Shown here piece by piece: positions 12,401-23,300 of a stretch of DNA of 64,000 nt. The notes under the pieces were generated by a model. That model had not been told where the DNA came from. It worked only from the letters and a program-made list of their open reading frames with translations, and made no database searches. The DNA is from Monomorium pharaonis (taxonomy: Eukaryota; Arthropoda; Insecta; Hymenoptera; Formicidae). The stretch is from NCBI RefSeq assembly GCF_013373865.1, contig NC_050473.1, forward strand, positions 6,397,710-6,461,709. The letters are read 5' to 3'. Made by a program: the position numbers and the translations under genes. The first letter of the stretch is position 1; each line of letters opens with the position of its first letter.

Positions 12401-14563
12401 AGATTTTCTTTTCCTTTCAAGCTATTTCATCGAGATCTCTTTTTTGTTTTTTATTAAAAAGGATTGTATTAACAAACGTGTACAATATTACATGAGAACT
12501 ACAATGTGCTTAATTGATTTTGCAACTGGACAAATAATTTACGAGACTGGTGCCGTTGCAGTATATTGACGACCTTCCTTTTTTGTTATAACGTTATCAT
12601 CTTGCCAGACTCGTCGATCACATTAGAGACGCCTTCGACGCGTACACGGAGAAGATGTTTCCGCTGAAACAAAGGTGTCTGGAGGCGCTTTATAAGGTAG
12701 TGGCGCGGGTATACCTTGATACGCGTAATTTGATGTGTCTAGACAACGAGGAAACGAAGACGAGATATTTGAAACATCACCTGGGAATACGAGTTGCAAC
12801 GTTGCCCCGGGATAGTGATATCGCGTGGATGCCAACCGTGAATCCGAAGAGGACGTTGAAGAAATTCCGGAGGTATAACTTCCGGCCTGTTCCAAATTGA
12901 CGATTAGCTCGCGGTAGCCGAACTCCATTTCTCCGTCGTTCCGATAGAGTGTGAATAAACAAAAAAGAATAAACGCTTTAGCGGCAAAAGAATAAGCGTT
13001 CCAAAGTCTATCCTTTGTTTACTTTCCGTCTAACTCTATCGAGACGGAAAGATGGAAACAGAATCTCACAACGCTATTGAAGGCTTATTGTTTCTTGTAA
13101 GTCGTAACTGATTGCTTGCTAATGTAGAACGACCCCTTAGTGTGTACTAGTTTTTCTAGTAAAAAACATTATCAATTTTGAGAATTGTGCCATAAAGCCA
13201 CGGCTGTAGAGAATAAGAACTAAAAGCAAAAACCAATCGTATTGGAAGAATTGCTGAACGCTTACTAAGTCTTTAATGTGATAGGTCCTTGTCTTTATTT
13301 TTTTCTTCCCTTCCACACCTCCGTGACTCTGTGGAAGAAGTTAACTCGAAGCTACAAAGCATTCTTTAGGATTGATCAATTCCTAAAGTTGTTCTTTATT
13401 TAGTCAAACGCTTCGGAGCATTTTCAACGTCAACTTGATCACAGCTTCCTCAAAACTGAAATTCCCAAGTAAAAGCGCATTCGACTCACGAGCTGATATA
13501 AAGTTTTAACAGACTTGTATAATATAATACAATATAATTCATTCATAAATGCACAGATTTTGAGGCGGAATATGTAATTTCCCTCGAAAAATATTTCTTT
13601 TATTCAAGTTTCATATTTTTTTCTGTGCCATTCGACTTTTTTTAACTGCGAGCAATGTAAAATTTCATTGAAATGCTAGTTTCCCCGTTTATTCATATTT
13701 CTGCGAGTTTCATTCTTCGTTAATCCGCAAGCACTCGCGTGGACATCAACCCGGGACACAAGTTACAAAATTAATTGAATATATTACGTAACAAAGTATA
13801 TCTTCAAAAATATGAATTGTTTTAAATTTCTAATGCTTGAAAATTATTATTTTATGTTTAAAACATGAAGAGTCTCGGTTTGTAATTATACTTATGTACA
13901 AAGAAAAGTAAAAATACTTAAAAGCCACGCGAGTGCTTGCGGGTTAACGCAAGCTCTTTGAAGTAACAGCCGTCTCTCCCACTTCTGTTTAGCATAACGC
14001 TAACTACATGATTTATATTACAGCTTACATAATTTTGAAACGTTATATTATTTATGCGCGTAATTTACAGTTATAATTATGCACGCAGTTAATTCGCTGT
14101 AATAGTTCCCATTTAACTGATCGATATTTCGAAAATGTGCTTCGATATTTGCGGTCCGAGCAGGAGATTAGCTATGGCATCCGCGCCACTCGAGCTCGCC
14201 TGGCTGTATCATGAATTTTGCAAGTTACTCATTGACATACACCGCCTCGACCTGGCCAGATTCTACGCCAAGAAGGGGCGCGACATGGCGCAGAAGGCGA
14301 ACTGCGACCAATGGGTCCTAAACATCGATCACCTGATGCTGCGAATAGAGATCTGCCAAAATAACCGAAACGATGCGAGGGACGTTGCGATCGAGGCGCT
14401 CGCGCACGCCAGAAAGCTCAACATCGATTGTTTGGTAAAAATAAAATTTGAACGATTTTCGCGAACTTAGCGCTTATCGCCACACTCCGTCGCTGTTTTA
14501 CGGTCGAATTTATTCCGTCGATCGATACGCGCACATTATATAAAATTATCTTGCAGCGCGCGT

Positions 14564-14614
<51 letters not shown>

Positions 14615-16387
14615 TTTAAAAAATATTGGAAAGTGGCAAACTGAAACTTCCTCTCGCCGCCACCGCCGCCGCCGGCAAATTGCACTAATTTTTCTTCTCT
14701 TCGGAGCAATCCGCGCCCCGTCGTGTCTTTTGAATTTTTTAACAGACGGAGTCTAACGGCGCCACAGCGTGTAATATATTCATTGGTGCATTAACGCGAG
14801 TCATGCTATATTTACTAAACGAAACGAACGAAAGCTAATTTTCTTTGAAATCTAATCTCGCGCCCTCATTAGGTTCCTTTGTCTAAAGAAAGATTGACAA
14901 GCTTTTTTCTCCTTTCTGTAGGGAAGAGTTGGTAAATGCACACCGATAAACCGTATCTTAACAATATTTTTATTCAATATAAACAGTATTTAGTGATAAC
15001 AGTATGAAGTAAATGAGAAATGAGTAATGTAACCAGAAAAATTGAATAGATTTTATCTTGTTTTGTGCTAACACACTTCAAAAAAATCAGATACAACTGA
15101 TATGAATTTTTGATCAGTTTATTTAGTCGATAATAGTGTAATCATTTGATTTTATAACAAATTTTTATATTTCATAAAAGAAGATTTATTGTAGAATATT
15201 TTACACTCATTGCATATACATATATATGTGCAGTTATTATAAAGATTAAACTAATGTATAAAATCTATCAAGAATTTCATAAATCGTACCGCTGCAAATT
15301 TTATGGCAATAAATTAGATTGACGTGAGATTGACAAGTACTTATAATAAAATTAATAAATAATACAGATGAAAATATGTGTCAATTGCAAAAATAAATTC
15401 AAGTCAATTTTATTTCGATATTCTTACTATTGCTATTATTCGCTATTATTCACTAATTATTTAATATTTGATTTTTTCTGGATAAATTATTAGTAAAATA
15501 AATATTTGTTTATTGATTTCTTAGATTTTTAGTTATTTTAATTCATAAATTTCACGATACACGGTCGAAAGCGATACGATTTTAAAGATACAGATACGAC
15601 TTGGGCGATTAAGATCGCACCTTTTGCAACATATTGCTAGAATGTTATAATAAATTAATTTGTTATTGGTAAAAGATTAAATATTGTTGTAATAACTACT
15701 TGAAACGCTACAATTTTCAATGTTCGTTATAAATCAATATCAAGTGGAAAATGTAATTAAAAATAACTAGAGTGGTACGCATTAGATTACAACTCTCCCC
15801 TATATTTCCGTTATTTGGAATCTTCTTCACATCACAAAAAGGTTAAAAAAAGCCATCGTTTTGGAAAATTTTTTCGTAAAGATAACGGTAATAAAAAGAA
15901 TATAACGATCCCCTCTTGCGAAAAGCAGTTTTCGCCATTACGCGACACAATCAACTTGCTGACGTTAGAGATAAGTAAGGCATTGACGTGGCGCTTAATT
16001 CAAGGGCCGGTCCCCGTAATGTTACCGCAGATAGATTTCTATGAAAGAGCCGTGAGGGTGGTGGACGAACTGGACGTGGAGCGTAGCGTCGACTTTGAAG
16101 GCATCGCCGCCAGGCAGCAGCTTATCCTCGAGCTGATGCCGAAGGAGATGAAGGGGGAGGTGGATTTTCTGTGGCGGCGAATGGACGTCGTGCCCGCCGT
16201 GAGGCGACTCTCCATCATGCCGGGCTGCAAGCCGATCGATCGAAAGTTCAAAATGCGGTCCGCGCAAAGGACCATACTACCTAGCCCGCCGAAGGACCCC
16301 GAGAGGGAGGCCAGGATCGCCCGGCTGAGGCGGCACGACCGGCCGCGCAGGCCGCCGGGTTTCGTGAATTTTCAGGAGTTCGAATAA
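9479..16387 (+). CDS. ODAD4/TTC25-like TPR protein, six exons
   Basis: Exons 9479-9719, 10476-10760, 11792-12221, 12609-12872, 14164-14434 and 15929-16387 (TAA). Junction phases 1, 1, 2, 2 and 0 all agree, giving 649 aa, close to the roughly 670 aa of vertebrate ODAD4. N-terminal TPR helices cover residues 15-110 (YREWGYRLTSLSRCHSAVNY; MEALFQIGEFGHSLVHAYWG). A central segment has YLAIDKDFLEEI, typical of the family linker. C-terminal TPRs begin near residue 419 (LAWLYHEFCKLLIDIHRL, then QWVLNIDHLML and AIEALAHARKL). The tail is basic and Pro/Arg-rich. ODAD4 belongs to the docking complex that anchors outer dynein arms on axonemal doublets. In insects that implies sperm flagella and possibly chordotonal cilia. 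The start has a good context (GTCACCATG). A relative lies downstream on the same strand. The family call rests on remembered motif resemblance. Confidence 0.85.
9720..10475 (+). other. Intron 1 of the first TPR gene
   Basis: Donor GTGAGA; strong acceptor (TGTCTCCCTTCGCAG). Joining makes a GAT codon (CMKI-D-PQHYKVRQM). The intron carries a foldback element at about 9904-10176, listed separately. Confidence 0.85.
9904..10176. mobile_element. Foldback MITE-like element with ACGGAGAG ends
   Basis: The left end reads TACGGAGAG followed by a T-rich stretch and TTTAGAATTTA. The reverse complement of the right end reads TACACGGAGAG, a T-rich stretch and TTTAGAATTTA. The inverted arms are roughly 30 bp. 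The interior is AT-rich with no coding. A relative is at 47379-47568. Confidence 0.6.
10761..11791 (+). other. Intron 2 of the first TPR gene
   Basis: Donor GTGCGT, acceptor TACGAACGCAG. Phase 1 joining gives EELEG-VAQDEV. About 11215-11420 is similar to 7440-7640. The rest is AT-rich and featureless. Confidence 0.8.
12222..12608 (+). other. Intron 3 of the first TPR gene
   Basis: Donor GTCGGT, acceptor CATCTTGCCAG. Joining AG+A gives Arg (DYPSFF-R-LVDHIRDAF). Nothing else seen. Confidence 0.8.
12873..14163 (+). other. Intron 4 of the first TPR gene
   Basis: Donor GTATAA after CCGGAG, acceptor GGTCCGAGCAG. Joining makes Arg before RLAMASAPLEL. It contains the TTAA-flanked inverted-repeat element at 13719-13948. 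Reading into the intron instead would end at a stop at 12898-12900. Confidence 0.75.
13719..13948. mobile_element. TTAA-flanked MITE with 24-bp inverted ends (piggyBac-like)
   Basis: The left end GTTAATCCGCAAGCACTCGC continues GTGG (13719-13742). The right end, 13925-13948, is its reverse complement with one mismatch in 24. TTAA lies at both outer edges, the duplicated target of piggyBac transposases. The interior is 182 bp of AT-rich, non-coding DNA, so the element is non-autonomous. Confidence 0.75.
14566..14612. repeat. (GA)n microsatellite
   Basis: Nearly pure GA dinucleotide run in intron 5 of the first TPR gene. Confidence 0.95.
14921..15800. mobile_element. Non-autonomous DNA element, copy A (GGGAAGAGTTG ends)
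   Basis: Begins GGGAAGAGTTGGTAAATGCA and ends ACAACTCTCCCC, so the ends are inverted repeats next to TA. The interior is AT-rich with no coding frame. Long stretches match 41694-42524, 35547-36178 and, reversed, 61556-62310 (for example the shared AAGATTTATTGTAGAATAT and ATAAATTAATTTGTTAT). It lies wholly inside intron 5 of the first TPR gene and ends about 130 bp before the acceptor. Confidence 0.7.
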
Positions 16388-18330
16388 TCGGGCAGTCAAT
16401 CGGAAACGCAAACGCAAACAGTTCCCCAGTTTTGCATTTGTTTACGAAGCATTAATCGCAAATAATCTCATTGCGGACAATCGACACATGCCAGACGCAG
16501 ACGGTAATGACCTGGATTCGCGTGCGGGGGAAAAATCACTCGGTCGTGGTATTATTAACGCGCGCGTTTGTTTCATTTAAAATTTATCGGGGGCCGTAAA
16601 AAAAATACGTGCGCGTCCGCGAGTTTTTATTTCACCGTCGACGGAAGTGATTTTATTTACGTTTTGCAGCGGGGGAAAAACATTTCAGAAATACACATTT
16701 ATTTTAATTACTCGCTAGAATAACGTACTTTACACCGCTTTCTGTCTCTGTCGAAAGCTTCAATTCTTATCCGGGCGGTTATTACGTAAACGAGCAAACC
16801 CACGATTCATTAGACCCCTAACTAGTCTGATGGTTTTATGTACGTGCGGGATATGGACAAAATAGTGTAAATATCTGGGAAGTACACTTTTTATAATCAA
16901 ATGGAAATTAATTTACCATTTATCTTTAATACAAGTTTTAGCCTTGCTTGAAATACAGTTATACGATGCTTTAATGGAATGTTGTTCTAGCAGAATATTT
17001 TTCAGCTGATGTTGGAGAAATAAATTTGCTTACCGCATTATGTTTTAAAATTGCTATTTGTGCTTCAAAATTTCATTTTTTTTCCCCGACCAACGTAATT
17101 GCGTGCCTTAAATATCGTTATCAGTTTTGAAGGGTAGAATAAAAACAGATTTTCTGTTCCAATATATCTATTATATTAAAAGATATTCTATTAGAAGAAT
17201 GATAGAATATTACTGGTAACTATTATTGGTATTAAAGCATTGTATGACTCTAAACAAGAATAAAATTTATATTAAAGACAAATAATGAACCAATTTTTTA
17301 ATAAAATAAATAGTATAATTAAATTATTTGGTGTATCTCCCTATATAACATACAAATTAATGCATTAATGAATTATTAATTAATATTTTAATTGATATTC
17401 GCAAGCTCCAATGTAATACAGATATCTTTTCAATTGCGCTCTAAATAGCATTGTAAAATTGTTTACAGCAAATGTTTTTCACAATTTTACATAATTTTAC
17501 ATAATGTTATTTTTTTAAATTTTGACCTTTAAAGTAGAAAAATATTTGATTACGACTTTCAGCGAAAATACATTAATTTAAAGTTTTGTGAGATACGCAG
17601 CATCCGCAAATATCAATTAACAACATTTAAATACATAAATGATACAATTAATAAAGCTATTATTATTATTACTATTATTGTTATTATTATTAATACATAT
17701 TTTATTTAAATTTGCAAGCTGCATCTGAGTGTAGCAGATCCTGCTTGCCCGGATAACAGTTAAAAGGATCAAGATGAAGTTGAAGGAAGACGCTGATTTA
17801 AGAATTCTCGACGTCAACATGGCAACGCCGTTACTTTACGTAATTACAATCGGCGTACGGTAACTTCTCTTTTTATTTGCCGCGCATCACCACGGTGCGG
17901 CGCCTCGTTATCCCCGCGTTTCAATCTGGCGACGCCTGACAGGACCATTTCGCCGTGATGCACCGGTCCGATTTCCAATAACGACATCTCCCAATCCGAG
18001 ATGAACAACATTCTGAACTACCCTCCGTGCAGGGCTAGCGAAAGCACCGTAGAAAAAGTCTCCTTACTTCAACGACGCTCTCGCGATTTTCAATCCCCTA
18101 CTCCCCTATTTTCTTTTCTTTCCTGTCTTTTTTTCAGTCGTTACCGTCCTCTGATATTTCACAGTCTCTTTCACCCCTTTTGCGTTTTCCCCGCTCTATT
18201 TACCAGGCTCTCCGACAACATTTTACCGCGGCGGTACGCCGGCCGTTAATTGGCAAGAATAATTAATTAGTTGTCGCATGGGGACAATATGGTAATATAT
18301 ATTGAGCGACGGAGAAAGACAGAGAGGGAG

Positions 18331-18361
<31 letters not shown>

Positions 18362-20176
18362 AATGGGAGGAAAAAGGAAAATTAGTGCGTCGGAAATTGA
18401 ATATAATAAATGAAATATATGTATTTACAATTTGAAATTTAATTAAAATCCTTTATATTGCTGCAGTGCACAAGTCTAACGTGATATCGAAAGATATCGA
18501 TACGGTGTCTCGTGTAAAGTGTACGCGCAGCGTGAAATATCTGTACATTAGCGGGCGAGTTACAAGTACCCGAGATTATATCAGATTTCAATAATGGTTC
18601 AATCAGGTTTCTGAAGAGTCAATATGCAATTACGTTTTTTTTTTTTAGCAACTACGTACTTTCTTTATACCAATCGTTGATTAAGAACTATATTATTGAA
18701 AATTAAATAAAATGAAACAATACAATTAATCTTTTTATTTCTAATATCTACTAAAATAACCAGCAAACTGTTGTTCTTTATATGTTTAGATAAAAGTTTC
18801 TTCTAATTATTGTTATTCTTAAAATTAACTATTTTTTAATTAATAATTATTAGATTGGCGTAAACTGTATCTAAGCATATAAAAACCAGTTTTGCTCGCG
18901 TACTTTTTCTTAAGAAATACGTCATGTTGCATTTTCCTGGAATCATGCGTTGGAAATAATTCAAGACGGATAGTTTTCCAGGTTGCTCGAGGAAACGTTG
19001 TGCGTTATGTTCTAGATACGCATGAAATTTACGAAGACAGATTACGAAGATAGATTACAAAGATTACTTTTCGTATGCATGGAGTTGCTTATGAAAGCTG
19101 ACGCGCAATAATTATAATAGCTTTCGCAGTATGCGCTTCAAAATTATTATTGCTCATCCTTTAGAAAAACTACTACGGAAAATTATGTTAATATATGATT
19201 TAGCAAAGAAAATAATTTGTTTATGATGCAGAAGATGTTGTACAGGAAGGTGGCCACTACTTGGTTTTTGGATATTTCTTTAAAAATAAAATTTGAAAAT
19301 ATAAACTAAAAAGTGTTTTCTATGAAATGTAGCAGTTTTTATATTTGTTTCATGTTTTACAATAATTAATGTCTTTGCAACATAATCAAAAATAAACGTG
19401 AAGAAACGTGGTTCCCAAAACTGACACAATAGACAGTAATGCCAGAATTCAAACACAGTTTCGTATTTCTTGGGGTTTCAAGAAATAAGACCTATGCATC
19501 GGCGAACTTTCTCTATGAATATAATTACATTTGCATATTTAGATTAATATGAATGGTCGTATACGTATACGTAGTAAACAGATTATGATCTATTATACCG
19601 TATATCGTATTGTATCATACCAATGCTATTCAGAATTTATACTTTGGGCTTAAAATTGAAATGTACCAATATTCATGCCTAGTTACCGTTCTTACCTTCA
19701 TTTCATGATTGCTTTTTCGTAGCACTCGACGCTCAGTGCCAGGAATGAAATTAGTTTGAAATCGTAAAAATTTTTTTCAAGTCAATAATCTTCTATGGGA
19801 TATCGCAGGAAATTATTAATAGATAATGTACTAAATAGATAAAAATAAATAATAAATAATACCTTTATATAAAAAACAGAATACGTGTAATTTAATAAAT
19901 TATATGTGTAATCTGTTTTACTAAGTATTATAATTATAGTAAATTTATACGTGTAAATATTAATTATGTATATGTAAAACCTACATATATATATAAAATA
20001 ATAGTTTATATGTAAAATATTTGTTTTATGTTTTACAATGACATTTTAGCTATACACAGATTTCTGATGTTGTAGTCGTTTTTTCTTGTACGAGAAAAGA
20101 TGCGAAACGAGGAGAAGGAACGGTATGAATACCGATACATTTTAACTTCAGGTCTAAAGTTACAATCTCAACACTG
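16388..20176. other. Intergenic region between the two TPR genes
   Basis: About 3.8 kb, AT-rich except for GC-richer patches near 16.4-16.7 and 17.8-18.3 kb. Contains a TTA/TTG trinucleotide tract (about 17656-17696) and a GA microsatellite (18309-18362). No exon with supported splice sites; the 3' UTR of the first gene and the promoter of the second must lie here. Confidence 0.6.
18309..18362. repeat. GA-rich microsatellite
   Basis: Interrupted GA/GGGA run in intergenic DNA. Confidence 0.9.
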
Positions 20177-20184
20177 TATATAAG
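20177..20184 (+). promoter_or_regulatory. Candidate TATA box of the second TPR gene
   Basis: TATATAAG about 130 bases upstream of the start codon, followed about 25-30 bases later by a plausible initiation region. It matches a canonical TATA box but is not proven. Confidence 0.45.
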
Positions 20185-20314
20185 AGAAATCAATTTTAAC
20201 CGAGCGAAACTGGTTGCGAGCGGTCCTCCCATCCAAGAAACAAATCGCGGATAACTTCGGTCGGGCAAACGACGGACGGACTTGGGACAATTGGGACGGA
20301 AACGGGCGGTATGA

Positions 20315-23300
20315 ATGGCGGGTACCTCTACCAGATGGAAGCTCACCGGCGCCGTGCACGACCTCGACGTGACCAGACGAACGGTGGAGAACGCGGAGAG
20401 CCGTGCGCGTCTTCAGGCAAAGACCAGCGCCTCGAAACTGTCCCGCGGAAATAGCCGGCAGTATGCACAGGCGCTGCATCGTCAGGCGGACGAGCTCTGC
20501 CAGCGGTAGGTTGGCAATCAATAACCTGTTAAACGATATTAAGTGCTGGACGGCATTAATCGCGCCGTCCCACTTCATATTTCATGACTTTTGATTAGCC
20601 CGGGCTAATCTGACGCGGGCGTGACGCCGGTCTCCTGGGAGTCCCCGTGTTGAATAATTCCGGGATCGATCGCCGTTTTCGGGGGGTTACATCAAAAGCG
20701 CATTAACCTCCTCGCTTGTTTTTCCTCCGTCGTTCTCTTTTTTTTCTCTCCTCCCTCCCCCCCCCCCCCCGTGCGACGACGCTAAACACCGGCCGCCAAT
20801 TTTCTTATTTAATAACGTTTTCACTTCCGGAGAGAATTTTCGCGCAGTTGTATTGAATACGCGCGATAGGGAGGTAACAATGAGGGAGGAAAGCTATTGT
20901 GCCGCACTCTGACGTCCTGTAATTTTCAAACTGGAAATTGGATCCGCACACATGAATGTGTCCGAAGTGATCGCGATATATTCCTATTAACTTAGTTGCG
21001 TCAAAAGATGTGTCAATATTTCATACGGATACCCGATTGATCGACACGTACAAGCGGCGAAAAAAATTTCTACGCTGAAAGAAAAACTTTTCATCTTAAA
21101 TGGATCCCGCTTAAAAATTAAACGACGGCAACAAAAAACTCACTGCTCAGTTTTTTTTTATTGCAATTGCTTCTCAGTTATCGTCAACTATGTCTTCACT
21201 TTTTAATACCATGTGTTTCATAATTGATAACTGCGACAGATTTAATCTATTAATATTTTTAACAGAAATATTTTCACGTAAATGATAAAATTGCGTAAAT
21301 TTATGATCATGATGTATTTTTATCATCGATAAAAACGCGATAAGTTTGTTGCAGCGAAATTAAAATTCAGAGCTCGTTAATAGTAACCTATTGTTATTAT
21401 CGCCGAAGCACGAGCATTTCGGCTGCACTTGAGGAAAAAAAAAATGAGTCATGGGAAATATCGGAAATATTGCCAATACGTCTCGTTTCCCTGAAAGGAC
21501 ATTCGACGAGAATATCGCTTTTACAAACGGCCGAGTGTTTAGTTTTTGCGGATAGCCATGAGCGTTTTAATTTTACAAATAAATATCCTCTCTCCTCGAT
21601 TTAAAAAAAAAAAAACCTCAAACAGCCCGCGGGTTAACTTCCGTGTCAATAAAGCGACAGATGATTTTTTTTTTGGAATCTTGCAGCTGCAACATTAAAC
21701 GTTATTTATTAAGTCACACTTTTATCAAAAGTTTTGCTTGTGTACAAACGCATAAACAAATTATGAAATAACTTTTCAATTTATTATGAATATATCTTTA
21801 GAATTAATTACGTTACACCTTGCACATTTACGTATATTTGTTTAACATGTTTATATTAAACAATAATTATTAAACACCCACACTGAGATATTTTTTTAAT
21901 ACAAGCGATATAATTGTTCAATAATTTTTTATGCTCAAGTATTTAAACATTTTATTAAATCGCGAGGGATCAATGACGAAAGTTCAATGACTAATAAAGA
22001 GTAATTGATAAAATTCATCGATCCAAATTGCAAACAGTGGCGAATACGAGTCGGCATTGGTGCTGTACCATCGAGCAGCTATTGTGTGCCCGCATGACAG
22101 CAGCCATAGCGCGGCGGCGCGACGCACCGCGGCTACGATAAGCTCGTGGAATAATTCGGAAAAAAGCCCGGCGATGGATGACGCAATTTCGAGGATGACC
22201 GCGAGCCGCGAGAGCGTGACCCTGAAAGCGCGCGACGCCTCGAGGTCCTTTGACAACCTGTCGATTATCCCCGACGTTCTCAAGTAAGCGTAGACGAAAG
22301 ACTCGTTCATACCTAACGTGTAATCGTAGGAATCGTATTTTAATTTGAAAAGTTTATCCACAAATACTTTAAGGGTTCTCATTATACCCCAATCTTTCGG
22401 CATTCAAGATTAAATATCGCGTTGATTGCGTCTTTTTAGATAGAAAATTAGAACTAAGATTAAAGTTGGGAAAAAATATACCTTTTCCTTCGTCTCAAGC
22501 GAACATTTATATCCTGGAAATTCAGTTCAAAGAAAAGCTCTCATTTTTTGATGAGTTGAAACTAACGAATTGATGAAGGTTACTAAGTATCTCGATGGTT
22601 CACGAGGGATCAAAGAGTTTTTCTTCCTCTTTCACCTTAGATATCTCGATAGCCACGGGAAGACCTCCCACAAAATTTTCCCCGCGACGGGGCCGCTGGC
22701 CGCCAAACTAATTCGATCCGGGACGATGCTGAAGCACGTCAATAGTCGCGCCAACGCCATGCTGAAGAGCTTGAAGGCTAACTTCGACGCTGGCAAGATG
22801 CGGACCTCTCTGAGACTCGCCGAGGACCTGCTGACCTTGTCTTCCGGCCTGGCGGATCCATGCCGGCACGGAATACCGGTGTACCGGTACCTGGCCCTGA
22901 TCCACGCGGCCCTGGGGAGACACGACCGAGCGTGCGGTAGCGTCGCTAAGCTGGTAAGGCTGTCGAGGAGCACCGGGGACGTCGTGCTGCTGTCGCAGGC
23001 TCTCATGATCCTGGTCAGGGTGCACCTCAGCTTCGGCCATCTAGAGGCAGCCGCACGGGCTCTGGAAAATCTGTCGGTCCACGTCGATCATCCGGTGCCG
23101 CGTGCCTGGCTCCACCACGAGATTGGACGCTGCCATTTGGAGACGGGGAAGTACGTCAAGGCGTTGCGCAAGGCGACGCAGTGCCGGGAGTGCGCGGAGG
23201 AGGCGGGCTCGAAGAAGTGGACCTTCCACGCCGACCTGCTGCGGGCGCAGTGCCTGGCGATGCTGGGTCGTTTCGCCGGTGATGATTCTATTTCTCAAAC

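Larger units (their letters stand above)
14435..15928 (+). other. Intron 5 of the first TPR gene
   Basis: Donor GTAAAA after GATTGTTTG; acceptor CCCCTCTTGCGAAAAGCAG. The acceptor was chosen because phase 0 joining gives NIDCL-FSPLRDTINLLTLE, which lines up with the equivalent helix of the second TPR gene (TLSYIRDLIEQLNRAL). An in-frame alternative acceptor is MLPQ/IDF (CCGCAG before 16030). The intron carries a GA microsatellite and a 0.88-kb DNA element. Confidence 0.7.

Noticed and set aside
20168..20578. 136-codon minus-strand open frame
   Set aside because: Antisense to exon 1 of the second TPR gene. No splice or domain support.
21984..22403. 139-codon minus-strand open frame
   Set aside because: It is antisense to exon 2 of the second TPR gene, whose plus-strand reading (GEYESALVLYHRAA) is phase-consistent with its neighbours and fits the TPR family.
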